From contig CAXIPT010000006.1 in assembly GCA_964030475.1 (NCBI GenBank), positions 818,354 through 882,353 of the forward strand: DNA of 64,000 nucleotides. The letters are read 5' to 3'. How positions within the stretch are numbered: position 1 is the stretch's first letter; each line of letters starts with the position of its first letter. The DNA is from Tethya wilhelma (taxonomy: Eukaryota > Porifera > Demospongiae > Tethyida > Tethyidae). The notes under the pieces were generated by a model, which was given only the letters and a program-made list of their open reading frames with translations, had not been told where the DNA came from and ran no database searches. Shown in pieces: positions 11,370-22,990 of the stretch. The position numbers were made by a program, and so were the translations under genes.

Positions 11370-12690
11370 CACTAAGCATGGTGGGGATCAATTAGAGACA
11401 TGCATGCATGCATGTTCTTAGTAAGCTGTGGACAAATGGTATCATGACTGTTTGTCGCATGCTATATGTATATGTATATGTGTGTATGCACTGACATGCA
11501 TGTGTGAGATTCTTTTCATGTTCTCAGTGAGTACATATAGTATTATATATGCTTTTTGCAAAAACTATGGTATTCACTGAGTTAAAGGGACCGCACTTAG
11601 TACGTACACACATAGCCTTGTACGAGGCCTAATAGTGCTTAGCAACTAATAAAAAATGTGTGGGGAGGACCTGCATTAGTTTATAGGAGGCTACACACAC
11701 ATACTCGCACAGGACAGCTGCTGGTACCATAACATCCCTTTGATAACAGCCTGAGATTGACCGGAATGTAAAGTACAAAACAACTTTTACATTCTGTGAT
11801 TAACAGTCTGATGATATCTTAGTCTATAGTTATGCACCGTATCATTACAATTACAACTATATCAATTATTCTAAGAAATTCTAAACGCGCAATGAACACA
11901 ATATTATATATTATGTGAGAAAAGACATACAGACATGCAATACTTGTAAAAATGTGATGTAAATTTCTCAATTCGTTACTGTTAATTAATAAGGAACTTA
12001 CAGTAATCAATTAGACATCCGTAGAGTCAACTAATCAGATTTACTACGGAATTTATCAACTCCATGTAGAGTGAGAATAAAAGCACTACAGCTACAAAGA
12101 ATTATTCACCTATTATTGCAGTTGGAGCATGCATGGCAATATCTTGGAAGTCAACATAAGAAGTTCGATAGTACAGAAACTTTGAAGAAAACATAACGAA
12201 TGCTGTATTCAGTAATTTCAGCTATACACATATAGAAGGTAAGTCATTGATTATATATATATATAAAATTATAATTATTATTGCAAGGAATTAACATGTT
12301 AACTATATTATATAGTTTGGACTAATCGCTATATAGTATATACACACAAGCTTTCCTACAAAAGAGGACCATTACAAATATTGTGAGAAGTTTAAATTAC
12401 AACTATAATAGCGGAAACAAAAGAAATTTAAGGTAAAGGTTTTACTTCCAACTATATATACATAGTATTACATCACATACCGTTTGCATGAATTGAAGGC
12501 TGAGTCATGCAATCAAAATTCCAATATACACACAGCTATTATTATAGTACAGAAGCTATAGTGCATTACTGTGACGGGAAGGTCAGCTTCACCTACAATC
12601 AGCTAGCTTATAGCTGGGACCACATCAAGCTCCACTGAAGAATACAGAGAGTCTCAAGTATAAGGTATTAAAATAAGATTTGGTTTAGAG
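11370..12690. repeat. Diverged segmental duplication, copy 2 (partner 2080-3310)
   Basis: This is collinear with 2080-3310 over about 1.2 kb (see that entry for shared blocks). The ACACACAGCTATTATTA and GGGACCACATCAA...CTCCACTGA landmarks near 12530-12640 correspond to those at 3170-3285. It is not followed by an intact Pmp-repeat gene, so only the upstream part of the ancestral unit is visible here. Confidence 0.7.
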
Positions 12691-12723
12691 AATTTAAACT
12701 CATAAATTTGATTTTGTTAATAA

Positions 12724-12967
12724 CTACCGTATAGCGGGAAGTTTTCGCAGGTCCAAATTTTCGTGATAAAGCATGCAGGAACGCTAGTTCGTTTTTTCAC
12801 GGTTCAAATTTTCACAGATTCTACACCCAGCAATGACACATGTGCGTATACGCAAGCGCTATTTGAGTCGTGTGTTCAAATATTCGCGGTTCTTTTTTTC
12901 GCAGTCAGATCGCCACGGCGAAAATTGCGAAAATTTGAACCCTGCGAAAATTTTCCGCTATACGGTA
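12724..12967. mobile_element. MITE with TACCGTATAGCGG inverted termini
   Basis: TACCGTATAGCGGGAAGTTT at the left is the inverse of AAATTTTCCGCTATACGGTA at the right. The match continues inward through TTCGCAGG...AAATTTTCG, giving terminal repeats of about 40 bp. A TA pair at each end is compatible with a TA target duplication. It holds no protein frame. Fragments with similar TTTTCGCG words occur near 53300-53480. Confidence 0.75.
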
Positions 12968-14114
12968 TGTAATTTTCTGATAAGCATATACACTCTGTGG
13001 NGTAAGATATTGGCATAAACAGTTACAATGATTCTTTAGTACAAAGGATGATATGTAAAATTTGTAGACTCACTAGGTCCATGTGCACCCTACCAATCAG
13101 TTCAATGATAAACTTTGTACAAGTTTTTATAATGCTGTTATTGACTACTGTGGTGACTTGTATTCATTAATTTTCAGCTGCAAAGTCTCTCTCTAGCTCA
13201 ATAGATGTTAAAAATTAATTATGACTGTATGTTTCTGAAGAGTGCATGCATGTATGTATTATGTAGAGCAAATGATGTGAAATTTTTGAAAGTTTTTACT
13301 GTAGTGTGACACTTTATAGAATTGTATTGTACCTTAAATGGTTGTAGTGAAGAGATGTTCTTTGAGTACATGGTTTTATGATAGCATTAGCTATATATCT
13401 TCTTATATGTTCAGTGTATGATGCATGTACACTATAATTATTATAGTAAATATCTGGAACTGTTGATTCAAAAGTATTAGTCATGACACAGTTTAGATAT
13501 GTGTATATGATCTTGAACTGGAGATACACTAATACAAAATTTATAAGTTATTAATAAACTTTGCAGAAAGAATTGCAATTAATTTAACAGTTATATTATG
13601 TGGCATAATTGTATATATATAGTTTGGTGTGTGTATATATATGTGTAAATTGGGAATTCACAAGCAAACAAAATTGATATAATAAAGCAATATACTACAA
13701 GATAATATTATACTGTTACATTATTGTCGTGTGTGTGTGTATGTATGTGTACGTGCTCATGTAGAAACTGATAATGGATGAATGACATGATCAAACTTCA
13801 AATGCAAATTAACTCAGACAAATAATGACAACAAAGATTTATACTGCAACAGAATAATAATTATATGAACAAAATGACAGATACAGTAATTATACTCACT
13901 GACAGACATACAGGTTTTTATACAACGTACTGTAGAAATACTTTAATAACTAACCATAATACATTAACAAGAAACACATAGATTTTATTGACTTGACAAT
14001 AACTTGAAGCATTTACTTTAAATTAGCCAATTAACAATAATAAAACTACAAAATAATGATAGCAAAAATTTCTTATGAGAACATAATATACTTACATAAA
14101 ACCATGTTTTGCCA
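12968..14114. other. Non-coding stretch
   Basis: AT-rich DNA with a join at 13001 and short GT runs near 13725-13745. No gene is supported. Part of it lies downstream (3' side) of the Pmp-like C-terminal fragment that ends at 14115. Confidence 0.5.
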
Positions 14115-14460
14115 CTAGTCAGCTACTTCAATGAAGTCATTGATTTCTGTTTCTCTCTCCATTCCCAACTCATCGGTATCTCTGATGTAAGGAATATCAG
14201 AGAACTCTGGGGATCTTTGCTCATTGACAAGTTCAATGTAGGTAATTCCTTTCTGCTGTCCTGTCTTATCCAGCAACTTCTTTGACGATTTACTGATTTG
14301 TTTGCTTGTAGAATTGATTTCATCTGAGGTTTGTTCAGGTTCCAGTATTGTGGTTGCTTTACTTGGCACAGGGTCTACCACACTGTATGTGATGTTACGA
14401 TGAGGAACTAGGATGATTTCGTGATCAATGGGTTCTTTTTTGGTGAGTTGTAGCTTTATT
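14115..14460 (-). pseudogene. Pmp-repeat surface protein, C-terminal fragment
   Basis: The frame continues from the unknown base at 14461 to a TAG at 14115. It encodes only the cytoplasmic tail of the family: the KLQLTKKEP(I)DHEIILVPH segment, SVVDPVP, a Ser/Lys-rich region, and the terminal MERETEINDFIEVAD. That terminus is identical to the end of the 2084-residue protein at 16736-22990. The signal peptide, repeat region and membrane segments are absent on this side of the join. It may be the end of a real gene whose body was lost in assembly, possibly the one whose N-terminus is at 24266-26108, or a true gene relic. The exact conservation of the last 15 residues argues that it was functional until recently. 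Confidence 0.75.
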
Positions 14461-14577
14461 NCTCATGAAAATGAAGTAGTCATGTGCCGAAATTCAGAGA
14501 CTTGCCTTGTTTCATTGCTTTTTACCGCACTGCCCATTCCTACACTTCTCATTTTTATAAAATTTTTACCCCTTGTT
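14461..14577 (-). repeat. GTAGGAATGGGC-family tail fragment at an assembly join
   Basis: Directly after the unknown base comes AATGAAGTAGTCATGTGCCG, then TGCCTTGTTTCATTGC, TTTTTACCGCACTGCCCATTC and CTACACTT. This is the right end of the MITE family seen at 9361-10330 and 37648-38612. The join therefore lies exactly between a gene fragment and a dispersed repeat. A near-identical solo tail lies at 26833-26945. Confidence 0.7.
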
Positions 14578-16735
14578 ACACAACAGCTACTCTGTACAAT
14601 GTGGCACAAAACACTTAACCGTTTAACTAGTGGCTGTTTGTGTGTGAGCTTAATTGATACATAACTTTGTTTAATGAACTTATTCAGTGCAAATTGAAAA
14701 TCTAGAATTGTAATTTTTCGTATAATCTAATTACATTTTCTTCCGTTTATCCCAATTAATATATATTCCTTATTATGCTCAAAGGTACTATTATTCCAGA
14801 AATTATGCCCGCATATTTGCCGCACCCCTACTGAGTGGTAAAGATAGTCAATTTAATAAATTAATACTAGCAGCACCCAGAACGCGACTGTACTAATGAA
14901 ATTGTTTCAGAGTAAAAAAAATAAATTTTTTTGGAATAATTCAGCAGAAAATTTTGGTACTGTAACAAACTAAAGCCTTAATTATAAGGCTACTTACGAA
15001 CTAGCATGACATTGTGTTCAATAACTGGGGATTTTAAAAGTAACACAATTAAAAGACTATAAAAGTATACTACAATAATAGATTAAAGAGTTCTTTCTTA
15101 TTAAATTACGTGGCATGGAACAATAAGCCTAGGTAACTAACGAGCATTTTAAAACGGTAGCACAAAAGACTAATTTTAATAATTGGTTATTTGTGTTTGA
15201 TAGTCTTTTCTTGGAAGATAGCTTTGAACAATATCATAAATTAAGTATAATGAGCATAAAAACAATAAAAGTTATTGTTTTTGCATGTAGTAAAGTTAAC
15301 AAAAGGAATTTAATAGCGAAGTTTTTAATTATAGGTTGTTGTCTGAAGAGGATATTGATGATGTTAATTGGTACTTAATTACATTGACCAAATTAATGAC
15401 ATCCTTTAGTGCTTGGATATTTAAAAAGGACAAATAACAAAGTTATTATAATATTATTATTGTTCTCAGATCAAGTTACTGAATAAGCTGGTACATGTGA
15501 GTTGTGCATGCATGATGATCCTTTAGTGCTTGGAGGCAAATGTAGAAAAATCATTTTAATGATGAGAGTTTGTTATAAGTTCTCTGAGGGTGATGTTTGA
15601 TTAGTGGAGACTGGTGTTAGTGTTCCAATGTTCTTTTGCAGTTTCAAAGTTTCGCTTTCAATGTCTTAATAAGATGTGATGTTCTTTTCTTCTTGGAGGT
15701 ACATGACATTGTAGAAAAGTAGGGGAAACCATTTCAATGATGTGAATTTATAGAGACTGCATGTGTTTTGATTTTTGGAGGCTGGTATTTTCTTTCGATT
15801 TTAAATTGTCTCTTTTCCAAAAATATGATGTTTTTTTCTTCTCGGTATTGTTTCGTGGTTGAATGTTTGTAAAGAGATGTTTCTTTGACTCCCTGTCAGT
15901 CTGTGCTCCTGACCTATTGTGGTACTGTATCCAGGATGGTCACAACATGGCAAATCCTGCAATTTTCTAACTGTTGTGAAGGCTCCAACGATGGTTAGTA
16001 ATACAAAAACAATTAATTTTTGTAAGAAAAATGGACAAGCTGAACAATTATATGTGACATTGTAGTATTCTGAGGTGTGTTGATTATATGTAAATTGGTC
16101 AGAAATTGTAAGAAATTAGAACAAGGAGATAAAATTGAGCAACAGAATGACGTGTAGTTACAAAGTTACATTGTTGTGTGTGTGTGTGTGTGTGTTTGCA
16201 TGTGTGTGATGAGAAACTGATATAGATAATGACATTGAAACATAAGTAGAAACTTCATCATTTACGCACGATGATGAAACTGAGTGAATTTTGAAATGGA
16301 GGTTGACAGAAATAGGAAGGTGTGTGTGCCTTTTTTTTCTTCCTCCATATATAGTCATACATTTATAGGTTAATAGTTCAGTAACTGAAGAAACAACACA
16401 GACATAATTATAGCACAGCAAATGAGAGTATATGGAATGCCAAAACATATAGCAGTGAATCACTGAGAGGAAGACAAACATTTTATACTTAAACTGAATA
16501 GAAACAAGACACAGATAAATAGACTCACATATATGGACATGTAGACAGACAAACAGGTTTGAATCCAACAACAATAGCAAAACCTATCACAAGACACATT
16601 GCGTAAAAAAAAATTGAGACAATGATAAACAAAATACAAACATTAGCATAATTATAACAGAACAATAATGACTTATGAGAACATAAAATAGTTAATGTGT
16701 GTGTATGTTAAAGTTAAAAGTGCCACTAAGTCTTA
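14578..16735. other. Non-coding stretch downstream of the Pmp-like gene
   Basis: AT-rich DNA with a (GT)n run at 16174-16195. Weak internal repetition is seen: GATCCTTTAGTGCTTGGA-type text near 15400 and 15520, and GTAGAAAA..CATTT(T/C)AATGATG near 15542 and 15714. No gene was recognised. Short frames such as the minus-strand one at 16158-16580 have no family signal. Confidence 0.5.
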
Positions 16736-19700
16736 CTAGTCAGCTACTTCAATGAAGTCATTGATTTCAGTTTCCCTCTCCATTCCTAACCTGTCACTAT
16801 CTCTGGTGTAAGGGTTGAGACGAGTATAAGAGAATGTCGAGAGCCTTCGCTTTAGTTCAATATGTAGAGGTGGTTTTTGTTGTTTGTCCTTGTCCTTTCT
16901 AGTGTCATCAGATAACTCCTTCACAGATTCACTAATCTGTTTGCTTGGTGAATTGCTTTCATTTGAGGTTTGTTTGGGCACCAGTAAAGCTGAAGATGGC
17001 TCTGTGTTAGTGGCTGACTCATTCTCTACTACTGTGGCTTCTTCTCTTTCTCTTTCAGCAATTGCTGCTGTTGTTGCCTTTTCCATATTCTCTAGTAGTT
17101 GTTGGGTTGGCACAGGGTCTACCACACTGTATGTGACCACAGGATGAGGGACTAGGATGATTTCATGATCAGTGGGTTCTTGTTTGGTGAGTTGTAGCTT
17201 CATTTTGAGGATGAAGGAGTCAAGTCTGGTTTGTGTTTTCCTTGGAAGTACAAAAGCATACATGTGATAGGTCAAGATGGCTAGGAAGGTGATGAAAGCA
17301 ATGCTGGTTGAAGTGTAGGCTAGAGACTCTTGATTTCCAACACCAGCTTCCAGAATGTAGAGAGAACCAGCAGAAAAAAGAATAAGATTGAAAATAAATG
17401 ATAGTTCAAGTGCATCTAGTGGCCATGATTTGTAGACTCTTCCTGGCAGTAAGATCCTTAGTATCAAAAGAGAAACCAGTGTGTAAATGATTGACAGGAG
17501 GTTATTTCCAGGATCCTTACTGACATTGAAGGCAGCTACAATGTATAAGAAGGTACGAACTAAAAGTAGTAATCCAGCCCAATGGCGATGTTTGATATTG
17601 TAAGGAGCAAGATAAGCATCCATGAAGGGATAAAGTCTTGCATTCTTGATTAGTTTTACCATCCTATTCGGGCAACGTAGAAGCCACTGATAAGAGAAGA
17701 GGAAAGAAGTGTACACAACGCCCACCAGGAGAATAAGAAGAGCTACTAGAAAAAGAGGAATGTGTTTCCCTTTTAAGAAATCTATGTTTCCATCAATCAG
17801 CCATACGATTTCTTGTGAACCATTATGATTGTTCAGTGTTGCATAAGAGAGTGCAGATATGGTAACATGAAGACTTTTGGCATAAGAAAGTAAAATGAGA
17901 GTAGCTAATGTTGCCACTGGATTTGTTCTAATAAACATTCTAGCGCTAGCAATTCTTGTGGAGTATTCACAACTAATAATTACCATGGTAACTAAAAATA
18001 TTATGTAAATTGGGAAAGCAAGCTGCAGCCATTCTTTGACATAGCCATCCATTCCATCAAAGAAACAGGCTTCAAAGCCAAAGTCTAGGTTGAGCCATGC
18101 AATGAAGACAGTCAAGACATTCGGGGATTGAAATGGAAAGAATGTTGCACGATTTGTTGTAAGGATGTTAGCATAGAATACGAGTCCATTGATTGTTCCA
18201 ACAGCTACTGTCAAATTGCAAACTAAGATAAAAGCAACTAGTGCTATACCAGCTATAGCAAAGAAAATGAGTAGTGCTAGCCAGTTGTTTGTGCAAGACA
18301 AGCAATGTGAACTACCAAGAGTGAGACTGAGACCATCTTTACAAGACCCACAAAGTTTACCGCTACGACAGAAAGCACATTGTGCATCAGAACCATTGGA
18401 TGTGTTTAGGTTAATCCAGACTGGGGAGTTAGATGGATGACAGTAGTCAAATGGACAATGATTATAAGTAAGATAGTGAGACTCGTTTTCAGATTCATTT
18501 CTGTAGCTTATCCAGATGTTATCTTTCCTCATGACTGATGAGTTACTGAATGAACAACCATCTATATAGTCAGGATATATGCGTGGATCACATTCACAGC
18601 TGCAAATAAATGTTAGATTAGTTTCAGCAAAACCAGCTGGGCAAGTGCAAGGAAGAAATGTCACATTAACAATTTTATGATAGCTACATGGACCCCCAGC
18701 ATCCAACACTAGATCTTCCGAACCATGTGGGGAAGTTATGGTGAAGATTAATTCTGTGCAGTTTGAAGTTGTGCTCTGGATGTTCTGTCCTCTGACTAGG
18801 TCACCTTGTGGAGAAAGAGATGCTCTCACAGAAGATGGAACCGAATTTTTAACATGATCTACAGCAACAACAGATATTCTGAATGTCTGTCCCTTCTTAA
18901 CTTCATATGCCAGGATAGATTTGTTACAATTTGGTTGATCTCTTTCATCACAAAAGCATAACCCTACAGTTTCAGATGATACTTCAGATAAAAAATCACT
19001 TTCTTCAAGGTTGGTAATGTTAGTTAGATAAGATATTGCATCTAAGTTGGAGCCATTTTGATACTTGTCTTGTGCTTGAGGACGGACTGTACATCTGTCC
19101 AAGAGCCCTCCAAATATTGCTCCACCTGACATGTTTGCTGAGTTCCCTTCAAAGAAGGTATTTTGGGTGATTGACAAGTCATCATCTTGTATATGTGAGA
19201 CAATTTCTTGTAAGAAACAATCTTTAGAAAAAGGTTGATCGTCACAAGTGCTAGATTCATCTGAGATGAACAGTGCTCCACCATAGGCAGCTGAGTTGTT
19301 TGTGAAGTAGATTCCAAGATTTGGTAAGGATTGATTTGTGCTCTCATCTTTGAAATATGGAAATGCTTTTTTCACATGAAGTTTTGAATCCAGTTCCAAG
19401 CAAATTCCACCTCCTTCCTCAGCTTTGTTCTCAATGATCTTAAGCTGACCCCCTACTAGTCTTGCTACTGAGCCACTAGTTGCATAGATTCCTCCTCCCT
19501 TCTTGCTAGCAATATTCTCTAGAAATATGACGGTGCCATCAAAGTTCAGCTCACTCTGATAAGCATATATCCCTGCACCGGACAATGCTGTGTTGTGGGT
19601 AATGGTTGTATTCCCGTATGTACAAATCCTGCTGCCATGCATTAGAATAGCTCCGCCATATCCATTAATTGCAGCATTGCCCAGGATGTTGACTGTTCCA

Positions 19701-22700
19701 CTAAATGTGATCTCACTCTGCTGGAAAGCACTAATTGCTCCTCCTTCCTCTATTAATCCTGTGTCATTTATTCCATGAGAGTTATTCTCAATGTTTGTGT
19801 GTTTGTAAAATCTAATTTTGCTTTCAACAATATAAATAGATGCTCTATTGTCTGAAATTGTTATGTTGCCAGACAATACCAATGTGCTCTTCAGTGCATA
19901 GACTACACCTATTGTTGCTGAATTAGTTTTTATTTGAAGGAGACCATTCAAACTGATGGTCCTGTACCGAACATTAATTGCACCACCTTGGTTAGCTGCA
20001 TGGTTATGGCTGAAGATACTGTTGTTGATTTCATTGACACTATCAGTAGCACTACCAAGGAACAGTACACCACCATCATTGAGGGCTGTGTTTCTGATGA
20101 AGACACTGTTATTTATGGTAATACTACCACTATCTGTCCTTAATACACCACCTGAGCTAGCCATATTGTTTGTGAAATAGCTCCCTTCAATGCTAATATT
20201 ACCTCTGGCTGTCCATATTACCCCACCATCAGTATTAGCAGTATTGTGGCTAAAATCACATTGGCCGTCTATTCTAATACTACTATTGTCTACCCATATT
20301 ACCCCACCATCAGTATTTGCTGCATTGCTGCTAAAATTACATTGGCCATCAATACTAACACTACCACTGTCTGTCCATATTACCCCGCCATCTGTAATGG
20401 CTGTATTGCTGCCAAAGTCACACTGGCCATCTATGCTTATACTACCACTGTCTGTCCTTAGTACACCACCTAAGCTAGCTGTATTGCTACTGAAATCACT
20501 AGCATGTATGCTAATGCTACCTCTGACTGTCCATAATGCACCACCATCAGTACCTGCTGTGTTGATGCTAAAATTGCTACCATGTATTTCAATACTACCA
20601 CTGTCAGTCCCTGCTACCCCACCATTAATACCAGCTGTGTTACTACTAAACTCACTATCATGTATGTCAAGGTTCCCACTATCTGTCCATATTGCACCAC
20701 CATCTCTATCTGCTCTGTTGTTTTGTAAATTACTAACTTGGATGCTGATGTTACCATTCCTTGTCCATATTGCACCACCATCAGTAGTTACACTATTATT
20801 GTAAAAACTACTGCCATTTGATATAGTAATTGTACCACTGTCTGTCAGCATTGCACCGCCATCTCTATCTGCTCTGTTGCTAGTGAAATCACATGCACTG
20901 CGTATGTCAATGTTGCCACTGACTGTCCTTATTGCACCACCAAGAGAGTCTGCTGTGTTACTAATGAACTCACTTCCATATATGTTAATATTACCACTCA
21001 ATGTCCATATCGCACCACCATCAATAGCTACACTATTGTTGCAAAAGCTACTGCCATTGATAGTAATTCTACCACTGTCTGTCAATATTACACCACCATC
21101 TCTATTTGCTCTATTGTTAGTGAAATGACATGCACTATGTATGTCAATGTTGCCACTGACTGTCCTTATTGCACCACCAAGAGAGTTTGCTGTGTTGCTA
21201 CTGAAGACACTTTTTTGTCTGCTAATGTTACCACTGTTTATCTGTATTGCACCACTATCAGTAGCTACACTATTGTTGTGAAAACTACTGCTATTAATCA
21301 TACTTCTGCCATGATTGTCTGTCCATATAGCACCACCATCATCTGCTCTATTGCTACTTAAATCACTACCATGTATACTAATACTACCATTTTCTGTCCA
21401 TATAGCACCACCATTATCTGCTCTGTTGCTACTTAAATCACTACCATGTATACTAATACTACCATTGTATGTCCATATAGCACCACCATTATCTGCTCTG
21501 TTGCTACTTAAATCACTACCATGTATACTAATACTACCATTGTATGTCCATATGTATATAGCACCACCATTATCTGCTTTGTTGCTACTTAAATCACTAC
21601 CATGTATACTAATACTACCATTGTATGTCCATATAGCACCACCATTATCTGCTCTGTTGCTACTTAAATCACTACCATGTATACTAATACTACCATTGTA
21701 TGTCCATATAGCACCACCATTATCTGCTCTGTTGCTACTTAAATCACTATAATGTATACTAATACTACCATTATAATTGCTTGTGCATATAGCACCACCA
21801 TGATCTGCTCTGTTGCTACTTAAATCACTATAATGTATACTAATACTACCATTGCCTGTGCATATAGCACCACCTATTAAGCTAGCTGTATTACTACTGA
21901 AACCACTCTCATGTATGCTAATACTACCACTGTTTGTAAGTATTGCACCACCAGCTATAGCTGTGTTGCTACTGAAATTACTATCATGTATGCTAATACT
22001 ACCATGACTGTTTGTCCATATTGCACCACCACCAACACCTGCTGTGTTGTTATTGAAATCACTATCATGTATGCTAATACTACCACTAGTACTGTTTGTC
22101 CATATTGCACCACCACCAACACCTGCTGTGTTGTTATTGAAATCACTATCATGTATGCTAATACTATAGCTGTCAGTCCATATTGCACCACCATCTCCAT
22201 AATCAAGATCACCAGTATCATTACCATAGTGAGCTGCAATATTTTCCTCAAAGAGGCATTGAATTATATTAATATGGCAACAATAATCAAAGGCAACAAT
22301 AGCCCCTCCTAATGGTGCATATACATCTTGTCCTAAGGCCTGACTCAAGATTGGGTCCCAACCCTCTCTAAATGCAGTCAGAGAGATAAAAAAGCTCCTC
22401 TCAATAGTTACATTTGTGATATTCCTCAATTCTATTCCATGTCCATCTTGAAATCCACTTTCCTCCATCCTCAGTCGGTCTACTGATCTCACAGAGTTCT
22501 CCTGGCAGCCATTGAACTCTAGACCACTAACACTGACCTCAGATATGGCAGCAAAATCAAAGCCTGAGGAATTTGTGCATGTAACCATGGCAACTAAACT
22601 AGGGAAGGAGTTTGTAAGTTCAACTCGTAGGACCAGATTGCTGACATTTTGTATCTGAAGACGAGAATCAAGAGTGTGATGACCAGGCTCAAAGATCAAG

Positions 22701-22990
22701 GTAATGTTGGAGTCAATGGTAGTAGTTGGGGACTGGGCATATTGAATTAGAGTCAAGCAATCCTCATCCAAGAATGGGTCTGGAAATGATCCACTACCAG
22801 GGAATGTGCCTGAGCCCTCATCATCCACTAAGATGTTTTTAGGGGGGGTGACAGGAAGTGATCCACTACCAGTGGGTGTGGTTTCAGTGAGACAAGAGGT
22901 GTGGTCTACTACAATGTAGTATGTTTGAGCTGATACTGATGAAACCACTAAGGTGGCTATTAAGATAGTCAACTGCTGAATAAAGGCCAT
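16736..22990 (-). CDS. Full-length intronless Pmp-repeat multi-pass surface protein
   Basis: A single 2084-codon frame without introns. Residues 1-22 form a signal peptide (MAFIQQLTILI...SAQT). Next come an acidic Gly/Ser segment and a conserved N-terminal domain up to about residue 230. From about 260 to 1010 there are roughly thirty units of about 23 residues with the GGAI(W)T...GSISIHGSDFSSNTA pattern. These resemble the GG[A/L]I/FxxN repeats of chlamydial polymorphic membrane proteins, which fold as right-handed beta helices. A more diverged repeat region reaches about 1320. A Cys-rich stretch (about 1430-1560, with CPAGF and CGSCKDG) precedes seven or more hydrophobic helices at about 1570-1915. 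A charged cytoplasmic tail ends in MERETEINDFIEVAD. Many N-x-S/T sites suit an extracellular repeat region. A cell-surface adhesion or recognition role is inferred; similar architectures are known from sponge genomes without assigned function. The 5' flank is shared with the gene at 24266-26108. Confidence 0.9.
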   Translation of the reverse strand: MAFIQQLTILIATLVVSSVSAQTYYIVVDHTSCLTETTPTGSGSLPVTPPKNILVDDEGSGTFPGSGSFPDPFLDEDCLTLIQYAQSPTTTIDSNITLIFEPGHHTLDSRLQIQNVSNLVLRVELTNSFPSLVAMVTCTNSSGFDFAAISEVSVSGLEFNGCQENSVRSVDRLRMEESGFQDGHGIELRNITNVTIERSFFISLTAFREGWDPILSQALGQDVYAPLGGAIVAFDYCCHINIIQCLFEENIAAHYGNDTGDLDYGDGGAIWTDSYSISIHDSDFNNNTAGVGGGAIWTNSTSGSISIHDSDFNNNTAGVGGGAIWTNSHGSISIHDSNFSSNTAIAGGAILTNSGSISIHESGFSSNTASLIGGAICTGNGSISIHYSDLSSNRADHGGAICTSNYNGSISIHYSDLSSNRADNGGAIWTYNGSISIHGSDLSSNRADNGGAIWTYNGSISIHGSDLSSNKADNGGAIYIWTYNGSISIHGSDLSSNRADNGGAIWTYNGSISIHGSDLSSNRADNGGAIWTENGSISIHGSDLSSNRADDGGAIWTDNHGRSMINSSSFHNNSVATDSGAIQINSGNISRQKSVFSSNTANSLGGAIRTVSGNIDIHSACHFTNNRANRDGGVILTDSGRITINGSSFCNNSVAIDGGAIWTLSGNINIYGSEFISNTADSLGGAIRTVSGNIDIRSACDFTSNRADRDGGAMLTDSGTITISNGSSFYNNSVTTDGGAIWTRNGNISIQVSNLQNNRADRDGGAIWTDSGNLDIHDSEFSSNTAGINGGVAGTDSGSIEIHGSNFSINTAGTDGGALWTVRGSISIHASDFSSNTASLGGVLRTDSGSISIDGQCDFGSNTAITDGGVIWTDSGSVSIDGQCNFSSNAANTDGGVIWVDNSSIRIDGQCDFSHNTANTDGGVIWTARGNISIEGSYFTNNMASSGGVLRTDSGSITINNSVFIRNTALNDGGVLFLGSATDSVNEINNSIFSHNHAANQGGAINVRYRTISLNGLLQIKTNSATIGVVYALKSTLVLSGNITISDNRASIYIVESKIRFYKHTNIENNSHGINDTGLIEEGGAISAFQQSEITFSGTVNILGNAAINGYGGAILMHGSRICTYGNTTITHNTALSGAGIYAYQSELNFDGTVIFLENIASKKGGGIYATSGSVARLVGGQLKIIENKAEEGGGICLELDSKLHVKKAFPYFKDESTNQSLPNLGIYFTNNSAAYGGALFISDESSTCDDQPFSKDCFLQEIVSHIQDDDLSITQNTFFEGNSANMSGGAIFGGLLDRCTVRPQAQDKYQNGSNLDAISYLTNITNLEESDFLSEVSSETVGLCFCDERDQPNCNKSILAYEVKKGQTFRISVVAVDHVKNSVPSSVRASLSPQGDLVRGQNIQSTTSNCTELIFTITSPHGSEDLVLDAGGPCSYHKIVNVTFLPCTCPAGFAETNLTFICSCECDPRIYPDYIDGCSFSNSSVMRKDNIWISYRNESENESHYLTYNHCPFDYCHPSNSPVWINLNTSNGSDAQCAFCRSGKLCGSCKDGLSLTLGSSHCLSCTNNWLALLIFFAIAGIALVAFILVCNLTVAVGTINGLVFYANILTTNRATFFPFQSPNVLTVFIAWLNLDFGFEACFFDGMDGYVKEWLQLAFPIYIIFLVTMVIISCEYSTRIASARMFIRTNPVATLATLILLSYAKSLHVTISALSYATLNNHNGSQEIVWLIDGNIDFLKGKHIPLFLVALLILLVGVVYTSFLFSYQWLLRCPNRMVKLIKNARLYPFMDAYLAPYNIKHRHWAGLLLLVRTFLYIVAAFNVSKDPGNNLLSIIYTLVSLLILRILLPGRVYKSWPLDALELSFIFNLILFSAGSLYILEAGVGNQESLAYTSTSIAFITFLAILTYHMYAFVLPRKTQTRLDSFILKMKLQLTKQEPTDHEIILVPHPVVTYSVVDPVPTQQLLENMEKATTAAIAEREREEATVVENESATNTEPSSALLVPKQTSNESNSPSKQISESVKELSDDTRKDKDKQQKPPLHIELKRRLSTFSYTRLNPYTRDSDRLGMERETEINDFIEVAD
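21330..21860 (-). repeat. Near-identical 69-bp coding tandem repeats
   Basis: Within the Pmp-like gene, about seven consecutive 69-bp units encode GSISIHGSDLSSNRADNGGA followed by IWTYN. They are almost identical at the DNA level, with blocks such as TTGCTACTTAAATCACTACC repeated unit after unit. One unit has a 6-bp insertion adding Tyr-Ile. The units on either side are far more diverged, so this block expanded or was homogenised recently. Copy number may vary between alleles, and the assembly may have collapsed it. Confidence 0.9.

Noticed and set aside
20190..22312. Plus-strand frames of up to 204 residues opposite the Pmp-like gene (PPSVLAVL...-type repeats)
   Set aside because: They mirror the tandem coding repeats of the minus-strand gene. 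The repeat structure keeps antisense frames open without selection.
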